From assembly GCA_039545355.1 (NCBI GenBank), contig BCJJ01000023.1, positions 559,362-623,361 of the forward strand: a stretch of 64,000 nt of DNA, given 5' to 3'. Position 1 is the stretch's first letter. Each line of letters begins with the position of its first letter. The notes under the pieces are model-generated. The model ran no database searches. It worked only from the letters and a program-made list of their open reading frames with translations, and was not told the DNA's origin. The position numbers were made by a program, and so were the translations under genes. The DNA comes from Trichosporon coremiiforme (lineage: Eukaryota; Basidiomycota; Tremellomycetes; Trichosporonales; Trichosporonaceae). Below, in pieces: positions 9,773 through 22,200 of the stretch.

Positions 9773-11602
9773 TCACTGTTTGTCAGCTTGGCAATTATGC
9801 ACGTCTAGCTCACGTCTCTGGATAATGGGCCACGTGCGGTCGGCGAGTACGCTCTGGCCGCGGGTCGCGCGCCACTCGTTTCCGTCCCTCAGGGCGATTT
9901 CCTCGACATCAACTTCGGCGGGCAGGACACGGTCCATGGGCAGGGGGTACTTGGAAAACTCGGCGTAGACATGTTCGCGGAGCGGCGAGCCTGCCGCATC
10001 CTCTTTGGTCGGCTTGCGCATCTCCATGGGCTCGGCAGAGCACACGAACACCTGTCTGTCAGCTCGACCACGTGCTCCTCTAAGCTCACAATGTTGACCA
10101 TGTCGTTCTCGGCAATGGGGCGGGACCAGAGGTCGTGATACGCGTTACAGTGCGGGAACACGGTGACTAGGGCTGCGACGAGGGGACGCAGGTGTTCGCT
10201 GTCGGGGTGTGCGGCGGCGTTCTGGGGTCAGCTAACGAAGAGCGACTCAGCGCGGAAAAGACTCACCATGACAACAACGCCGCCCGGCTTCATGATGGCC
10301 CTTGCGTTCTCCCAGAATCCAACAGTGAATAGGGCAGGATACAGGCTGCCGGCACTGAAGACGTCGTGCACGATGAAGTCGTACTTCTCGTCTCCAGGGA
10401 TGGGGCTTTGCTCTCTGCCCCGACTGGCGCGCTCGGCACGCTCAGCGACATAGGCCACGCCGTCCTGCACGCTGATGCTGCGGATACCCGTCTCGTTCAG
10501 GCCAAAGTACGTCTCCGCCGCGGTTACGACGGCCGGGTCGTATTCTGTCGTCAGCTCATGTATAGACCCCGTAGCTCACCGACGACGTCCACATTCAGAC
10601 CCTTGGAGGCGAAGTGCGCCGCGCCGATTCCGACGCCGAGCCCGACGACAAGCACGTTCGCGTCTTCGAGCGAACGGTTCGTGAAGAGCACGATCTCCTG
10701 CAGGGGGAACGCGGAGAAGACGCTGATGTCAGCTGGATCCGTGCCGTCAGCTCACGAGTCACCGAGCTCTCCGTCCTGGAGCCATCGCCCGCCGACCAGA
10801 CTGTGGTCCGCGCGGAGCACGCGCATCGTGTGTTCCGGGAGCTGCACGTCCTCTACCACAACGCGGCCCGAGACACTCTGCTGGCTGCTGTGCACCGTGA
10901 CGCCGTCTTTGGTGAAAGGGGGAAGGGGGCGGTTCACGAGCGCCTGCGCCGCGATCGCGAGCGTGAGGACTGCAATGACGAGCGACGCCATGTGGAACGG
11001 CTTAGGCTCCTGCAGCGTTAAGGCCATGGACGCGAGGCCGAGCAGCAGGAGACACGCGGCGGCGACCAGGAGCTGAGTGTTAGCGTCGGCGATGGCCCGG
11101 AGCTTACAGTTCCCTCGGCGTCCTTTGCGAAGAAAGCCGGCACACGAATGCCGAATTCGGCGGGAAGGAGGAGCGCAAGCCCAACGAGCGAGGGGACGAA
11201 GGAGAAGGGGCTGAAGACGAGCCATGGCAGCAGCATCAGGGCGGCGGTGGCCGCGACCGCAGCCCAGGCTCCGACTGGCCCGCCGAGTTGCGATGAGGTC
11301 AGAAGCCCAATGCTCCGTACTAGGAGCGAGGTGAGCGCGGTGCCGACGGCCGACCAGATCGCCGCATTGCGCACCCGGGGAGAGCGTCGCGGCAGCGAAA
11401 ACCCGATCACGGTGAAAAGGGCGAGGACCCAGAGCACTGGTTTAGCGTCGTCGACGAAGGCGCGGTTGTACAGCGGCGCGAGGCTGAGTTGGGCTAGCTT
11501 GACGCCCATGATGAGCGTGCCCGCAGAGAGCACGCCTGTCTGTTAGTTTGAACGTTACGAGAACATAAGCTCACTCAAAGCAGCCTCTTTACCTGCGCTC
11601 AT
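9773..11602 (-). CDS. Membrane-anchored spermidine-synthase-fold (SAM-dependent transferase-like) protein
   Basis: Minus-strand exons 11602-11575, 11535-11108, 11072-10756, 10722-10580, 10544-10267, 10221-10090 and 10051-9773 give 534 residues. The N-terminal ~200 residues hold several hydrophobic spans (for example VLWVLALFTVIGFSL, AALMLLPWLVFSPFS, VAAACLLLLGLASMAL). The C-terminal half has a Rossmann transferase fold: motif I VLVVGLGVGIGA, acidic EYDP after strand 2, DGVAYV and YDFIVHDVFSAG. This arrangement is known in integral membrane proteins of the spermidine synthase superfamily. The active-site DSSDP loop of true aminopropyltransferases reads HDVFSAG here, so polyamine synthesis is doubtful; a methyltransferase or binding role is possible. 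The substrate is unknown. Confidence 0.8.
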
Positions 11603-11841
11603 GCTGGAAGGAAATGTTGCGATGTGAAGAGCGAAAGCAGGACGATCAGCTGAGCTGTGCGTCTGGTCAGCGGTTAGCAGCGGCACTCCCAGGCACGCGG
11701 CTCGCGGCAATCTAGGCACCGGCGTACCAAGATCTGTCCTCTTGCCTTGCATTCATACATCGGCGTTATAAGCTACAAAGACAAGACTCGACACTACTTT
11801 TATGTGCTATTCACATGACCCAAGAAACAGACAGTCTTCGT

Positions 11842-14623
11842 TTACTCCGTCTCCCCGATCGAGTCGCCCGCGCTCTTAAACATATGGGCCAGATCGTGCT
11901 CCCTTCCACTAGGCTTCTCGGGGGTGGAGGGCTTGGACACCGGCTCCGCATCGGGCGTCGCGCGGTGATGAGAGGAAGCGTTCAGCGGGTCAGAGTCGTG
12001 ACGCTGGATACGGTGGGGCTCGGGAGAGGGCGGCGCAATCGAGTGCGTCGGCTCCGAGTCGGGAACCTCGAGTGCCGGTTGCGTCTTGACCGAGGCAGAC
12101 GATGCCACGGACTTTGTGTCACTGCCTGGAGTGTCCTTGCGAATGGGCACCTCCAGCGGTGGCTGAGACTTGACAGAGGGCACCGGTGAAGCAGTCGACA
12201 GGACCTCCGCTGGAGTATACGTCTCCCGGGGCGGCGTGGGAGCGTCCTCGACAACCTTGGACGGCGGCGTAGATGAATCGAATGACTTGGACAGGGTGCT
12301 GGCGGCAGAGGGTGTGCGCTGGTGGTCACGGGCATGCGCAGCCGCCGCGTTCAGGCGCTCCTGCAGGGAGCGACCATCGTGTCGTGGTGCTGGCGCGTGA
12401 AATTCGGCGACAGAGGGAGTCGAGTGGAGAGAGCTCAGCTCGTCGCCGTCCTCATGACCGTGCTTCTTATTGCGCTTCTTCATGAGGTTTACTCCCCACT
12501 TCTTCACGCTCTGCTTCGCCACGCTGACTTGAGCCTCGATGGTAGCGGTGTCTCGAGCGCGGACGGCGTTCAGGATAGCAGCGCTCGTGAGCTTGCTGGG
12601 ATCGGATTCGACACTGACGTTGCTGACACTGCGGTTATGGGTGGAGCCGGTGGCCGCGAGCGACACAGGCGACGGCGGGTCGTTGCTGTGCACAGACGTA
12701 GTCGAGGTTGAGAGAGCGTCGGAACGGTCGGTGGTTGAGTGCAGCGAAGGTGGCGGCTTGTCGGCCTTGTCGATCTCGAAGTGACTCGCCTCGGTCGAAG
12801 TCGAGCTTTGATGCGATGGTGTGATGGACTTGCCGCCGAGAGACGACTTGGTGCTTTTGGGCTTGCTCTTGCGAGCGCTGAGGTTCGGGGTGGTCTCGGA
12901 CCTCTGCATGGAATGACGCTCGGCCCAGTCGTCCACGGCAGTCGGCATCACCGTGTTCTGACGGACGGGCGCCTTAATATTGCGCTGACGAAGGCCGGAG
13001 GGAGTGTCGGTGTCTTCCTCGGTGTCCTGCTCCGACGATTGTTCCTCTTCCTCGTCCTCCTTCTCCTTAGCAGAAACACGGGACGCGACGTTGAAGATAC
13101 CGCCACGAACATCGAGGCCGTCGGTGTGGAAGAAGGGCACGTCGTCCATGTTAGGTGCGATGATCGCCTCTGCCATGCCTTCGCGCATCTTCTTCTGGAT
13201 GAAGCTCAGCAGCGTGCCCCACTTGATCGCCCTAGGACCAACGACGGGTTCGATGTCAATGTCCATCTTTGGCTGCTCCGTGAAGCACCACCAGATACGG
13301 TCACTCGGCGGAGGCTTGATCACGATACGCACGTTTCCAGAGAGACTTCGGACTTGGGCGGCGATAACAGCGTTGAAGTTGAGCTTGGTCGCCTCGATTG
13401 TCACGCGGGTGCAAGAGCTGTTCAGATCGGCGGGCTGCTGGTAGTCGATGCGGGCCTCGAACACGATTTCGCCGTTAGGCTTCATGCCCTTCAGCATCGC
13501 GTTCGACAGGATGGGTGGGATGTTTCCAATGTTGACCTCAGTCGCCCGCAGAGGGCCGACGAGGGGTGGGTTGATGAGCGACAGCTTCTTATTGATCTTA
13601 TCAATGATGAACTGCAAGTTAGCGCCGTCTGGCTGGGGCACGCACCTCTTCAACCTTCGCGGTATGGTTTACTCCCAGGAAGATGCGGCCAAGCATCGCA
13701 TTCAGCCACTGAAGACCGCTCGGGTCCGGCTGCGACTGAACACGTTCGCAGAGCCACTTCATGTGCGCGAGTGAGAACACGCGATCATGACGAGCCTTGT
13801 TGGCGGCAACGTTGAGCAACGAAAAGTACCAGTCCTCCATTCTGCGGTCAGTTTGGCCAAAGCATACCGCCAACCCACCTAACGTTACTATTCTTGAGGA
13901 GGATGAACCAAGGCGCCTTCTCCGCCTCCCTGGTTTGGGTGTTGCTATCGCTGCTCATGCCCTTAGCAAGAACTGGAAGTCCCTTGCGCTTAGTATCGGC
14001 ATAACGAAGCACGATGCAGTGCCTCTTCGTGAAGAACTTGCCCTCCATGCCGTTAAATGGACCTTTCTTGTCTTCAATGTCGACGGTGTACTTGTTCATC
14101 GGGATCGCCGCGAGGCATTCCTTGTCATCCGTGTCGTTATCATAGATGTAGAGCACCTCGCCTTTTAGCACGCAGTAGTAGTGGTCGGTGAAGGTCGTGG
14201 TTGGGGCGCTAGCAAGTTGGCGGTAGGCTTGGGCGGCGCGGCCAGCCATCGTCTGCTGATCGGCCTTGGGCGGGTCGACGGTGGCGGTCAACGAGTTGAC
14301 GGGCTGGCCCATGAACGTCAACTGGTCCTTGGGCTTGTCATATGTGCGCCGGATGATGAGCTTGCCGACCATGTCCTCGTCGGGTGTCTTGAGGGCCGCA
14401 TTCTGCTTGGCGAGGCCGTCTTCCTCGACCTCGGTTTCGAGCTTCTTGTTGGGTGAAGGGTCGCCGATGGGCTTGGACGTGTACGTGTAGAGGTACCCTT
14501 GCGGGTCAGCGGAATGCGATGACTAGACTTACAGTAACCGAGCGCAAGCAGGATGAGGTTGAAGATGACCCCATGCGCGATGAAGCGGATTGTCCAGCCG
14601 ACGAGGTTGAATAAGAAGAACAT
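11842..14623 (-). CDS. NVJ2: PH and SMP-domain lipid-transfer protein at membrane contact sites (Nvj2/TEX2 family)
   Basis: Minus-strand exons 14623-14533, 14497-13879, 13841-13646 and 13611-11842 give 891 residues. An N-terminal hydrophobic anchor (IRFIAHGVIFNLILLALGYW) would sit in the ER membrane. A PH-like domain follows (DHYYCVLKGEVLYIYDND, then GKFFTKRHCIVLRYA). Next is the SMP domain (EDWYFSLLNVAANKA, WLNAMLGRIFLGVNHT, NIGNIPPILSN, IKPPPSDRIWWCFTE, PFFHTDGLDVRGG). The last ~370 residues are Ser/Thr/Pro-rich and disordered. Known: SMP domains carry glycerolipids or ceramide; yeast Nvj2 works at ER-vacuole and ER-Golgi contacts. Anchor, then PH, then SMP matches Nvj2/TEX2 rather than the ERMES SMP proteins. 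Confidence 0.9.
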
Positions 14624-15126
14624 GGCGATGGACGCCTGGCGGCGGTGACCGGTCGTGAGTTATCTAGGGGACGTGGAATGAGTTTCGGATGCCCTCCTCA
14701 GATGCTCACGAGCATCAAGACCTTGTGAGTTGCTGGATGTGCTGGATAAGTATGAAGAGATGCCAGATTGCCGGATAGTGCGCGTGCACCGCGTTGCCGC
14801 TACAGGTGGTCGACATCCGGCGGTCGTCTGCGCGGAACGCGGCCAGCAATGACGTACGTCGTGCCGCTCTGGGTTCAAAGGCAGTCTTACGTAAAACGTA
14901 GGCAATCCTCATTGGCGGCCTTCTGTGCGTTAATATCGCAGCCTGCCTGGAGCACATGTGCAAGGTGGGGGACGAGATGCTTCCAGAGTGTGATCGTTGG
15001 CCACGCTGGGACTAGAAGGTGAGCGAAGCAGTGAGATGAGAGGGTGCGCAGTGTCGACAGGGACTGCGGTACCCGGCAGCTAGACAAGCGATAGTGCGAA
15101 CCATAGTGTACAACATGCATCCTCGT
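14624..15126. other. NVJ2 upstream region and RRP40 3' UTR; no gene supported
   Basis: A 77-codon minus open frame (15120-14887) ends in an ankyrin-like phrase (LQAGCDINAQ) but has no partner repeats and no start context. I do not call it a gene. Confidence 0.5.
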
Positions 15127-15926
15127 CTACGCCATGAACTGCTTGACCGCCTTGTCGATGCTCGCCTTGTCCATCTCGAGCTCTCCCGCATCGACAGCCT
15201 CGATCACTCGGCGGAGGGCGATGGTCGGTGCCACCTGCTCCGTCTTGAACCAGATGCGTCCGTTGAGCCCGATGGCCGTCTCGAACGGGATATGGGCAGC
15301 GAGCGCGGGTAACAGAGGGTGTTTCGGGCTCAGAAGTCTGCTGTCAGTTATGGAAAGACGACCTGCAACTCACTGCCTGCAGAGCTGGAGCGAGCACTCC
15401 ACCATCAGCCCACCCTTGAGCTCTCCGAAGCCCTCAGCCTTGCCGGTGGCGGGGTCGACACACTCAATCTCCGGCTCCATGTCGCGGTTCGCAATCGTCA
15501 CACGCGCATAGACGAGTGTCCCAACCTGATTTTCAGCTTCCTCGTAACTGGGGCACAGCTTACCTTGAGGTTGGGTTTACTCCTCTTCGTCGCGCCCTCG
15601 AAGGCGAGGGCGTCCAGGCTCGCCATGTGCGCGCTTCCGAGATCGACTCGGTATCCTTCCGCATGGCGGGCAATGATAGTGCCAAGAACGAGATCACGCT
15701 GAGCGGGGATGTATCGTTTCGACTTTCCAGAGATCCAGACGCTCTCGCTCTTGTCCTTGCCCTTGGTGGAGGCGAGGACACCGGCGCGAGTAGCCGTGTA
15801 GACTGGCTCGGACGGCCCGGCGACGTCGGCTGCGCGCGAGGTGGAGGCGGTGATGCCGGGTCCGAAGGTGACGGCGGAAGACGTTTCCGGTACCCGGATC
15901 TCTGTTCCGGGGAAGACGACAGTCAT
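15127..15926 (-). CDS. RRP40: RNA exosome cap subunit Rrp40
   Basis: Minus-strand exons 15926-15564, 15525-15374 and 15337-15127 give 241 residues, matching the usual 230-275. The N-terminal domain starts MTVVFPGTEIRVP, the S1 domain contains GTIIARHAEGYRVDLGSAHM and SLDALAFEGATKR, and the C-terminal KH domain has the hallmark GLNGRIWFKTEQV. Known: Rrp40, with Rrp4 and Csl4, caps the exosome ring and guides RNA to Rrp44/Rrp6 in nucleus and cytoplasm. The last intron ends in a tandem CAGCAG acceptor, so a one-residue alternative (exon starting 15340) is possible. An upstream in-frame Met (MHPSPSPSPASS) exists but lacks family support. Confidence 0.93.
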
Positions 15927-16100
15927 GCTTGATGCTGGTGAAGGTGAAGGTGAAGGATGCATCAACAAAGCTGGGTTGTGGTTGCTGCTGAAATCGAAAG
16001 CTGTGGTCACGTGCTAGAGTGGAGGTCTGAGACTCAACGTCATCTGGCGCGTGTGTAACGAGGACTGCGAGATAAGGCATCCAGCGTCGCCCAGTCAACC

Positions 16101-17405
16101 ATGGTGTCGGCAAACTCGCTGTACACGTACGCCAAGGTGTGTATCACAAGGAGGACTTATCCGAGTCGCTCGTTTGACGTTGCTGACTTTTAGATCGGCG
16201 CGGGAGTGGCCATCTCCATTCCGATCATCTTCGCCGCCGGCCTCTGGTGGTACCAACGGCGTCTCATCTACCCTGCCGACTTTCCTGAGGGCTCCAGGAA
16301 GTGTGAGCCGACAGCTAGTCGGATGTTCCTTAGCTGACCTTGACCTCAGTCGTTCCAACTCCCGTGGAGGCAGGACTGCCATACGAGGATGTCACGATCA
16401 GGACCCCCGATGGCCTCAAGATCAAGGGCTATGTCATTCCCGTTCGCGAGCGGGTCGTTCCCCTTTCCGACCTGCGCGGGATGAACCAGCAGCAGATGCG
16501 CGAGAAAGGCGACGCCGAGAGTAAGGAGTGGGACAAGGTGAAGGACTCGGACGCCGCCAGGGACTACATCAAGTCGCGCCCGACGATCGTCATGTTCCAC
16601 GCCAACGCGGGCAACTTCGGCCACCGCATCCCGCTCGCTCGCAAGTTTGTCAGCGAGTTGCACTGCAACGTGTTTATGCTCAGCTACCGAGGGTGGGTTG
16701 TAGCTGACTATCGCATTAACGCGCAGGTACGGACTCTCGGAGGGATCTCCTTCGGAGGAGGGTGAGTTCAACAGCTGGGCAACAGCTGGGGACGAGAACT
16801 GACCAGCAGGCATTCGCATTGACGCTGGAGTAAGCTTATAGGGGCTCGCGGGACCTGATGACAGGCTGCCATGGATTACCTCTCGACGCACCCGCTCCTG
16901 AAGGGCACGAGGATTGTCGTGGGTAGAGGATATGAAAACAACGCTGATGTCCAGCTGTACGGCCAGTCGATCGGCGGCGCCGTATGCATCGACACGGCTG
17001 CTGCGTACCCCGACATGGTGAGCTGCTTGAAGTGTATAGAGCTAACATCAGGTGTCGGGTGTGATTATCGAGAACACCTTCCTCTCGCTGACGAGTCTTG
17101 TGCCTCACGTGCTTCCCGCCCTGCCCCCTCTGCTCGTGAACCTGCTGCTCAGCGAGCGGTGGGATGCCGGCAAGACGATGCCCAAGATCCCCGCGGCGAC
17201 GCCGATACTGTTCCTCTCTGGAAAGCAGGACGAGCTGGTGCCCCAGGCGCAGATGAAGCAACTGTACAAGCTCCGCGGGACCGGCTCTGCGCGGTGGCGC
17301 GAGTTCAACGGCACGCACAACGACACGTATCTCAGCCCCGAGTACTGGGCCGAGATCGGCAAGTGGCTCGCGGAGGAGATAGAGCACAAGGCCAAGCTGG
17401 ACTGA
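16101..17405 (+). CDS. BEM46/ABHD13-type membrane-anchored alpha/beta hydrolase
   Basis: Eight exons: 16101-16136, 16194-16302, 16350-16692, 16727-16761, 16810-16829, 16865-16918, 16955-17017 and 17052-17405, giving 337 residues. One N-terminal membrane span (GAGVAISIPIIFAAGLWWY) is followed by FVPTPVEAGLPYEDV, MFHANAGNFGHR and YRGYGLSEGSPSE. The catalytic triad is visible: Ser in LYGQSIGGAV, Asp in SGKQDELVP and His in NGTHNDTYL. Known: BEM46 proteins are conserved peripheral ER or plasma-membrane hydrolases linked to polarity; their substrate is undefined. Exon 5 is only 20 nt. The start lies about 175 bp from that of RRP40, so the two genes share a divergent promoter with a CACGTG at 16008-16013. 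Confidence 0.9.
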
Positions 17406-17629
17406 GTGCATGAGCATAGATTCCAGATGCATTCTGAACTGTACTGAAGCATGAGATGTCGACAAATCTTGGAGGGTTGCAATGGGAGTCGAACTCCGGC
17501 CAGCATTCAGGCACTGCCACAAAATTTAGTTCCGCTTTCGGTCGCCACCCGGCACTCCTTAATGCATCATAGACGATCGTCGTCCTCCATCCACACCCTA
17601 CCTCACTCCAACAGCACAACCTCGACAAA

Positions 17630-18943
17630 ATGGGCGCGGGCGACCTCAACATGAAGAAGTCGTGGCACCCCGCGCTCCTGGTGAACCAGGAGCGCGTGTG
17701 GGCTGCGGAGCGCAAGGACATTGACGAGAAGAAGAAGCTCATGCAGCTGAAGAAGGAGCGCGACGAGGAGCGGCAGCTGGCCGAGCTGCAGCGCATGCAG
17801 GAGGCTGCGACGGGGAAGAAGCGCGTCGAACGTCTCGACTGGATGTACTCTGCGCCGAGCAACGAGGGCGGCATGGGCGGGCGCTTCAACGAGCGCGAGC
17901 TCGAGGACTACTTGCTCGGCAAGAAACGCGTGGACGAGATGCTGGCCCAGGGCGACAAGAACGTCGGCAACGCGCACAAGGATTTCATCGCCGTCCAGAA
18001 CGCGAACACGGCCCGTGACACGGCTGCCAAAGTCCGCGAGGACCCGATTCTGGCCATGAAGAAGGCAGAGCAGGCCCAGCTCGCTGCGCTCATGAACCGA
18101 CCGGACATTAGACGCCAGATGAAGGCGGCCAAGGAGGCGAGGGAAGGCAAGGGCAGCAAGGAGGAGAAGAGGGAGCGACGCAGGGCCGAGAAGGAGGAGA
18201 GGCGGCGAGAGCGACATGAGCGCCGCCGCGACCGGTCCCCACGCTCCGATGATGACGACTACCGCCGCCGACGCGACGACCGCGACGACCGTGATGGCCG
18301 AAGGGAGAGGCGACACCGTGACCGCTCCCCTTCGCCGAGGAGGGTCAGCCGCAGGGACCGCGATGACCGCGACGACCGGAGGGACCGCGACCGCGACTAC
18401 CGCCGGCGCGACGACGACCGCGACCGTGGACGCGACCGCCGAGACGACCGCGATGACCGACGGGATCGCTACGACCGCCCTCGCTCTTGTTCTCCGAAGC
18501 GCGAGCCTGAGTCCTCTCGTACCCACTATGACCGTCCCCTTTCTCGATCACCGAAGCGCGAGCCTGTCTCTGAGCGCAACGGCCACCCCGGCTCTCGCTA
18601 CGACGACCACCGCGGATTCCGGAACGACCGCCCCCGCCGCCCGTCGCCTGAGCGCAAGCCCGACGTCAAGCCTGGCAGCTCGCTGGACGAAATGCGCGCT
18701 GCGCGCCTGGCTGCGATGACCGCATCGGCGGACCAGCTGCAGGCCGAGCGGACGAAGAAGCTTGCAGCACGTGAGGCGGAGGAGCGTAAGGTGTTTGAGG
18801 CGGAGGAAAAGGCGCGATCGCGATACCACAAGGACGAGGCTGCTGGGTTGTTCATGAAACAGCAGGAGCAGATGAGCGGTGGAGTGAGCCTGGGCGAGGC
18901 GCTGGGTCGCCGAGGTGGCAAGGGACTGCTGCGAGACATTTAG
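17630..18943 (+). CDS. CWC25: Pre-mRNA splicing factor Cwc25
   Basis: A single-exon gene of 437 residues. The start MGAGDLNMKKSWHPALLVNQ is the conserved N-terminal (Cir_N) motif of Cwc25/CIR proteins, continuing ERVWAAERKDIDEKKK. RVERLDWMYSAP and NERELEDYLLGKKRVD are further Cwc25 blocks. Residues ~180-350 are an Arg/Asp/Ser-rich RD/RS tract. The end is LGEALGRRGGKGLLRDI. Known: Cwc25 enters the activated spliceosome after Prp2 and promotes the first transesterification. It lacks introns while its neighbours are intron-rich. Confidence 0.92.
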   Translation: MGAGDLNMKKSWHPALLVNQERVWAAERKDIDEKKKLMQLKKERDEERQLAELQRMQEAATGKKRVERLDWMYSAPSNEGGMGGRFNERELEDYLLGKKRVDEMLAQGDKNVGNAHKDFIAVQNANTARDTAAKVREDPILAMKKAEQAQLAALMNRPDIRRQMKAAKEAREGKGSKEEKRERRRAEKEERRRERHERRRDRSPRSDDDDYRRRRDDRDDRDGRRERRHRDRSPSPRRVSRRDRDDRDDRRDRDRDYRRRDDDRDRGRDRRDDRDDRRDRYDRPRSCSPKREPESSRTHYDRPLSRSPKREPVSERNGHPGSRYDDHRGFRNDRPRRPSPERKPDVKPGSSLDEMRAARLAAMTASADQLQAERTKKLAAREAEERKVFEAEEKARSRYHKDEAAGLFMKQQEQMSGGVSLGEALGRRGGKGLLRDI

Positions 18944-19242
18944 TTGTAGCATTAGACATAGAACAGAGGGCACAAAATGCTCGCAATCGACCGTGTACCA
19001 TGCATTCTTGTACTGATTGCATTACAAAGACGCCAGCTGAAATCGCGCTGAAACTCGAGCGGATTAGAGTTCTTAAGAGTTCAGAGACGACGGATGTGAA
19101 ATTACCCGAAGGGGCAAGTCCCTGGCCACCTCGCCTAGGCGCGCGCCGTCACGCGTGTCAACAACATTGACTTTCACTGCACCAAGCATCGTCAACGACA
19201 TTCACCACCATAGGGCACGACCACCACCACTAGAGGCACGCC

Positions 19243-22200
19243 ATGCCTCCCATCTCCTCCCTCACGGGTGTCCTTGACAGCCCTGTCCCCAGCGGCAACG
19301 GCTCCACCACAGTCAAGAACAGCTCGCTCCCCGACATTTCCCTGGGCTCCCTCGGCTCCAGCTTCCACTCTGAGGGCGACGACTTTGACGACGGCACACC
19401 GAAGCAGCCCCGTAAGCTGTCCAAACGAAGTCAAGCTGACTTTCCAGGAGTTATGAGCCGGTATGACCGGCGGCGGTCAAGCAATATGACGCCGCTGAGC
19501 AAGGAAGTACCCGCCGCGTTATTATCATTATCCCCTCCACCGAGTGTCGCACCGGAACGCCGCCCAGGGCGAGGGCGGAAGGAGGACGACTCGGATTCCG
19601 AAGGCGAGGCCCTCGACGCCAAGTACGGCGGGCATTCGGACGACGACGGGCTCGCGAGCGCGTCGTTCACGGCACACCGCGAGCGCCTCGACAAGAGTCT
19701 CAGCAAGTCGAAGCGTACCGGCGCGGGGCGGCACAGTGTCGCCACCGGGAACGCGGGCAACCAGATGACGCTGCGGGAGCAGGAGCAGGTGTGTAGGTCC
19801 TTCAATTTGAGCTAATGACAGAACGTGGACGCGCTGCAGAAGGAAAACTTCAACCTCCAGCTCGAGAACCACTTTCTGAAGGAGCGGCTCGCGAGCATGG
19901 CGCCCGACCACATCGAGAGCGCGCTGAAGGAGAATGTCAAGCTCAAGATCGAGATCCTGAATCTCGGCAAAGAGCTGAAGAAGTCCAAGAAGCTCCTGGT
20001 GCAGCAGGACCGGGACCTTGCTGCCGCCGCGCGTGAGAGAGATGGGCACAAGGTCAAGGCGCGTGACGCCGAGAGCCGCGAGCTCGAGGCGATGTGGCGC
20101 GAAGAAAAGGACCGAAGGCTCGCGGTCGAGGACGAGCTGGACAATCTGCGCGACGAGCAGTTCGACCGGACACGGGAGCTCGAGGACCGCGTACGTACCC
20201 TCGAGGACGAGCTCGAGCGCGCCAAGGACGACCTGGACACTGCGCGGGCGGGGCTTGACGATCAGAACGAGGAAATCGCGCGGCTGCGAGACGACGCCGA
20301 CCGCGCGCAGGACGAGCTGGAGAAGATGCAGAGCGAGCGGACGCTCGGCGAGTCGGTCGGCATGGGCAAGGGGCGTGAGGCGCGTCTCGTGTCCAGACTG
20401 GAGGAGGAGGTGGAAGCGCTCAAGTCCGAACTCGACGAGGCGCGCGCCGCTGCCGCCGACATGGAGGACCTGGAGGAGCAAATCAACCAGCTGCGGGACA
20501 AGTATGCGGCCTCCCAGATCGACCTGGACAGGCGGGACGAGGAGATTCTCGAGCTGAACAACGAGATGGACCTCCGGATCCGCGAGCACGAGCGCGAGAT
20601 CACCCAGGTCGAGGCCGAGTGGCGGGACGAGGTGCTCGAGGCGCGCGCGCAGGTCGACGAGCTGAAGGACGTGATGCAGGAGCGCGAGGCCGAGATCGAG
20701 GATCTCCGCAAGGGCCTGCTGGAGCGCGAGGACGAATTGACCGGCGCCCGCGAAAGGATCATGGACCTCGAGGCGGTGCAGGGCGAGACGCACGACAGAC
20801 TCGAGGAGACACTGCGCAACATCGAGCTCGACAATGCGGAAAAGGACGCGGACCTGATCGAGGCGAACCGGGAGGTCGAGTCTCTCGGACAGAGAGTGTA
20901 CGAGTTGGAAGAGCTCGTGGACGAGCTACGCGCGCGCGAGGGCGAACTCGCAGCCGAACTCCAGCGCATGGACGACGAGAAGGAAAACTACGATGAGCTC
21001 GTGACGGCGCTCAAAGAGGCGCGGCGCAAGATCCAAGACGAGCGGGACGAGTATGCCTCGCGTTTGACTCGCGCAGATGAAGCGCATGTTTCGGAGCGGG
21101 ACGCGTGGGAGAAGTCGCGCGCCCGCGAGGCAGAGCACCACGAGCGTGTCCTCGCGTCCCGTGATCAAGTCACCGAACGCCTCACCTCCGAACTGGAGGC
21201 GGCGCGGGACCGCGTAGCGATGCGGGACCGCGACCTCGTGTCTGTCCAGAACGCGCTCAAGTCTCTGGAAGCAGAGAGGAGGAAGCTCGGCGACGAGCTC
21301 AGCAGCGACCAGCGCAGCATGGAACTCGAGATCGAGCGGTTGCGGCGCGACCTCGCCCGGGCCGAGGACGACCTTGACCGCGCGCGCGAGGAAGCGCGCG
21401 AGCGCGAGGCGTCCCTCTCCAAGCGCGACATGCAGCTCGCCGAGCTCATGGACAAGCACAGGAGTGTCGAGACCCAGCTCACGGACGAGAGGCAGGGCAG
21501 GTTGCAGCTCAGCGACAAGCTGGACTCTATGGCCAAGACAGCCCGTCAACATGAGCGAGAGGCGGCGTCTCTCCGTTCGAGAATCGAGGACATTGAGCCG
21601 CTCCTGACCGAGTCTCGCAACAGCCGCGCGTTGTTGCAGCGCCAGAACGACCAGCAGAGACAGGAGAGGACCGACCTCCTGCTCCGCGTGTTCAAGGACG
21701 TGAACCGGTTCCTCGCCGTCGAGGACAGCACGACACCAGCAAACTTTGCCCTGTTCAAGGACACGCTTCTTACACGCTTGCGGAGTATCTCAGGCGTGCG
21801 GACCGACTTCGACAAGCGGATCCGGGAAACAGAAGCGCGGATGGAGAGCAAAATGTCGTCCCTGAAGCGACAGCTCGAGGGCAAGTGGCGCGCGCTGGAT
21901 GGGTTCGAGGCGAGCGTCAAGAAACTCGAGTTGGCGAGAGCACAGTGGCGCGCCCGTCTGGCTACGAAGGACGGGGAGCTCGAGGCCTCGCGCGCGCAAA
22001 TCAGCGACCTGAAGCGCCAGCTTAGCTCCACGTCCTCCCGGTCCACCGACGACAATACCATCAGGCTTCTTACGGAGCGAGCGTCTCAGGCCGAGAAACG
22101 CGCAACCCAAGCCGCCCAGAGACTTGAGAGTCTTGAGCGCAAGTTTGATGAGCTGCAGAAGCGCTCAGGCTCGGCTGATAGCAAGTGGGAAGCGAGAGTG

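Noticed and set aside
14887..15120. Possible ankyrin-repeat fragment
   Set aside because: One short phrase only (GCDINAQ), no repeats, and it sits in the NVJ2 upstream region.
17455..17520. tRNA-like stretch (minus strand GGAGTTCGACTCC)
   Set aside because: The T-arm would have a short or mismatched stem, and no matching 5' acceptor strand or anticodon arm was found.
19528..20793. 421-codon minus-strand open frame
   Set aside because: Antisense of the apsB-like coiled coil; composition follows from Glu/Leu/Arg codons on the plus strand.
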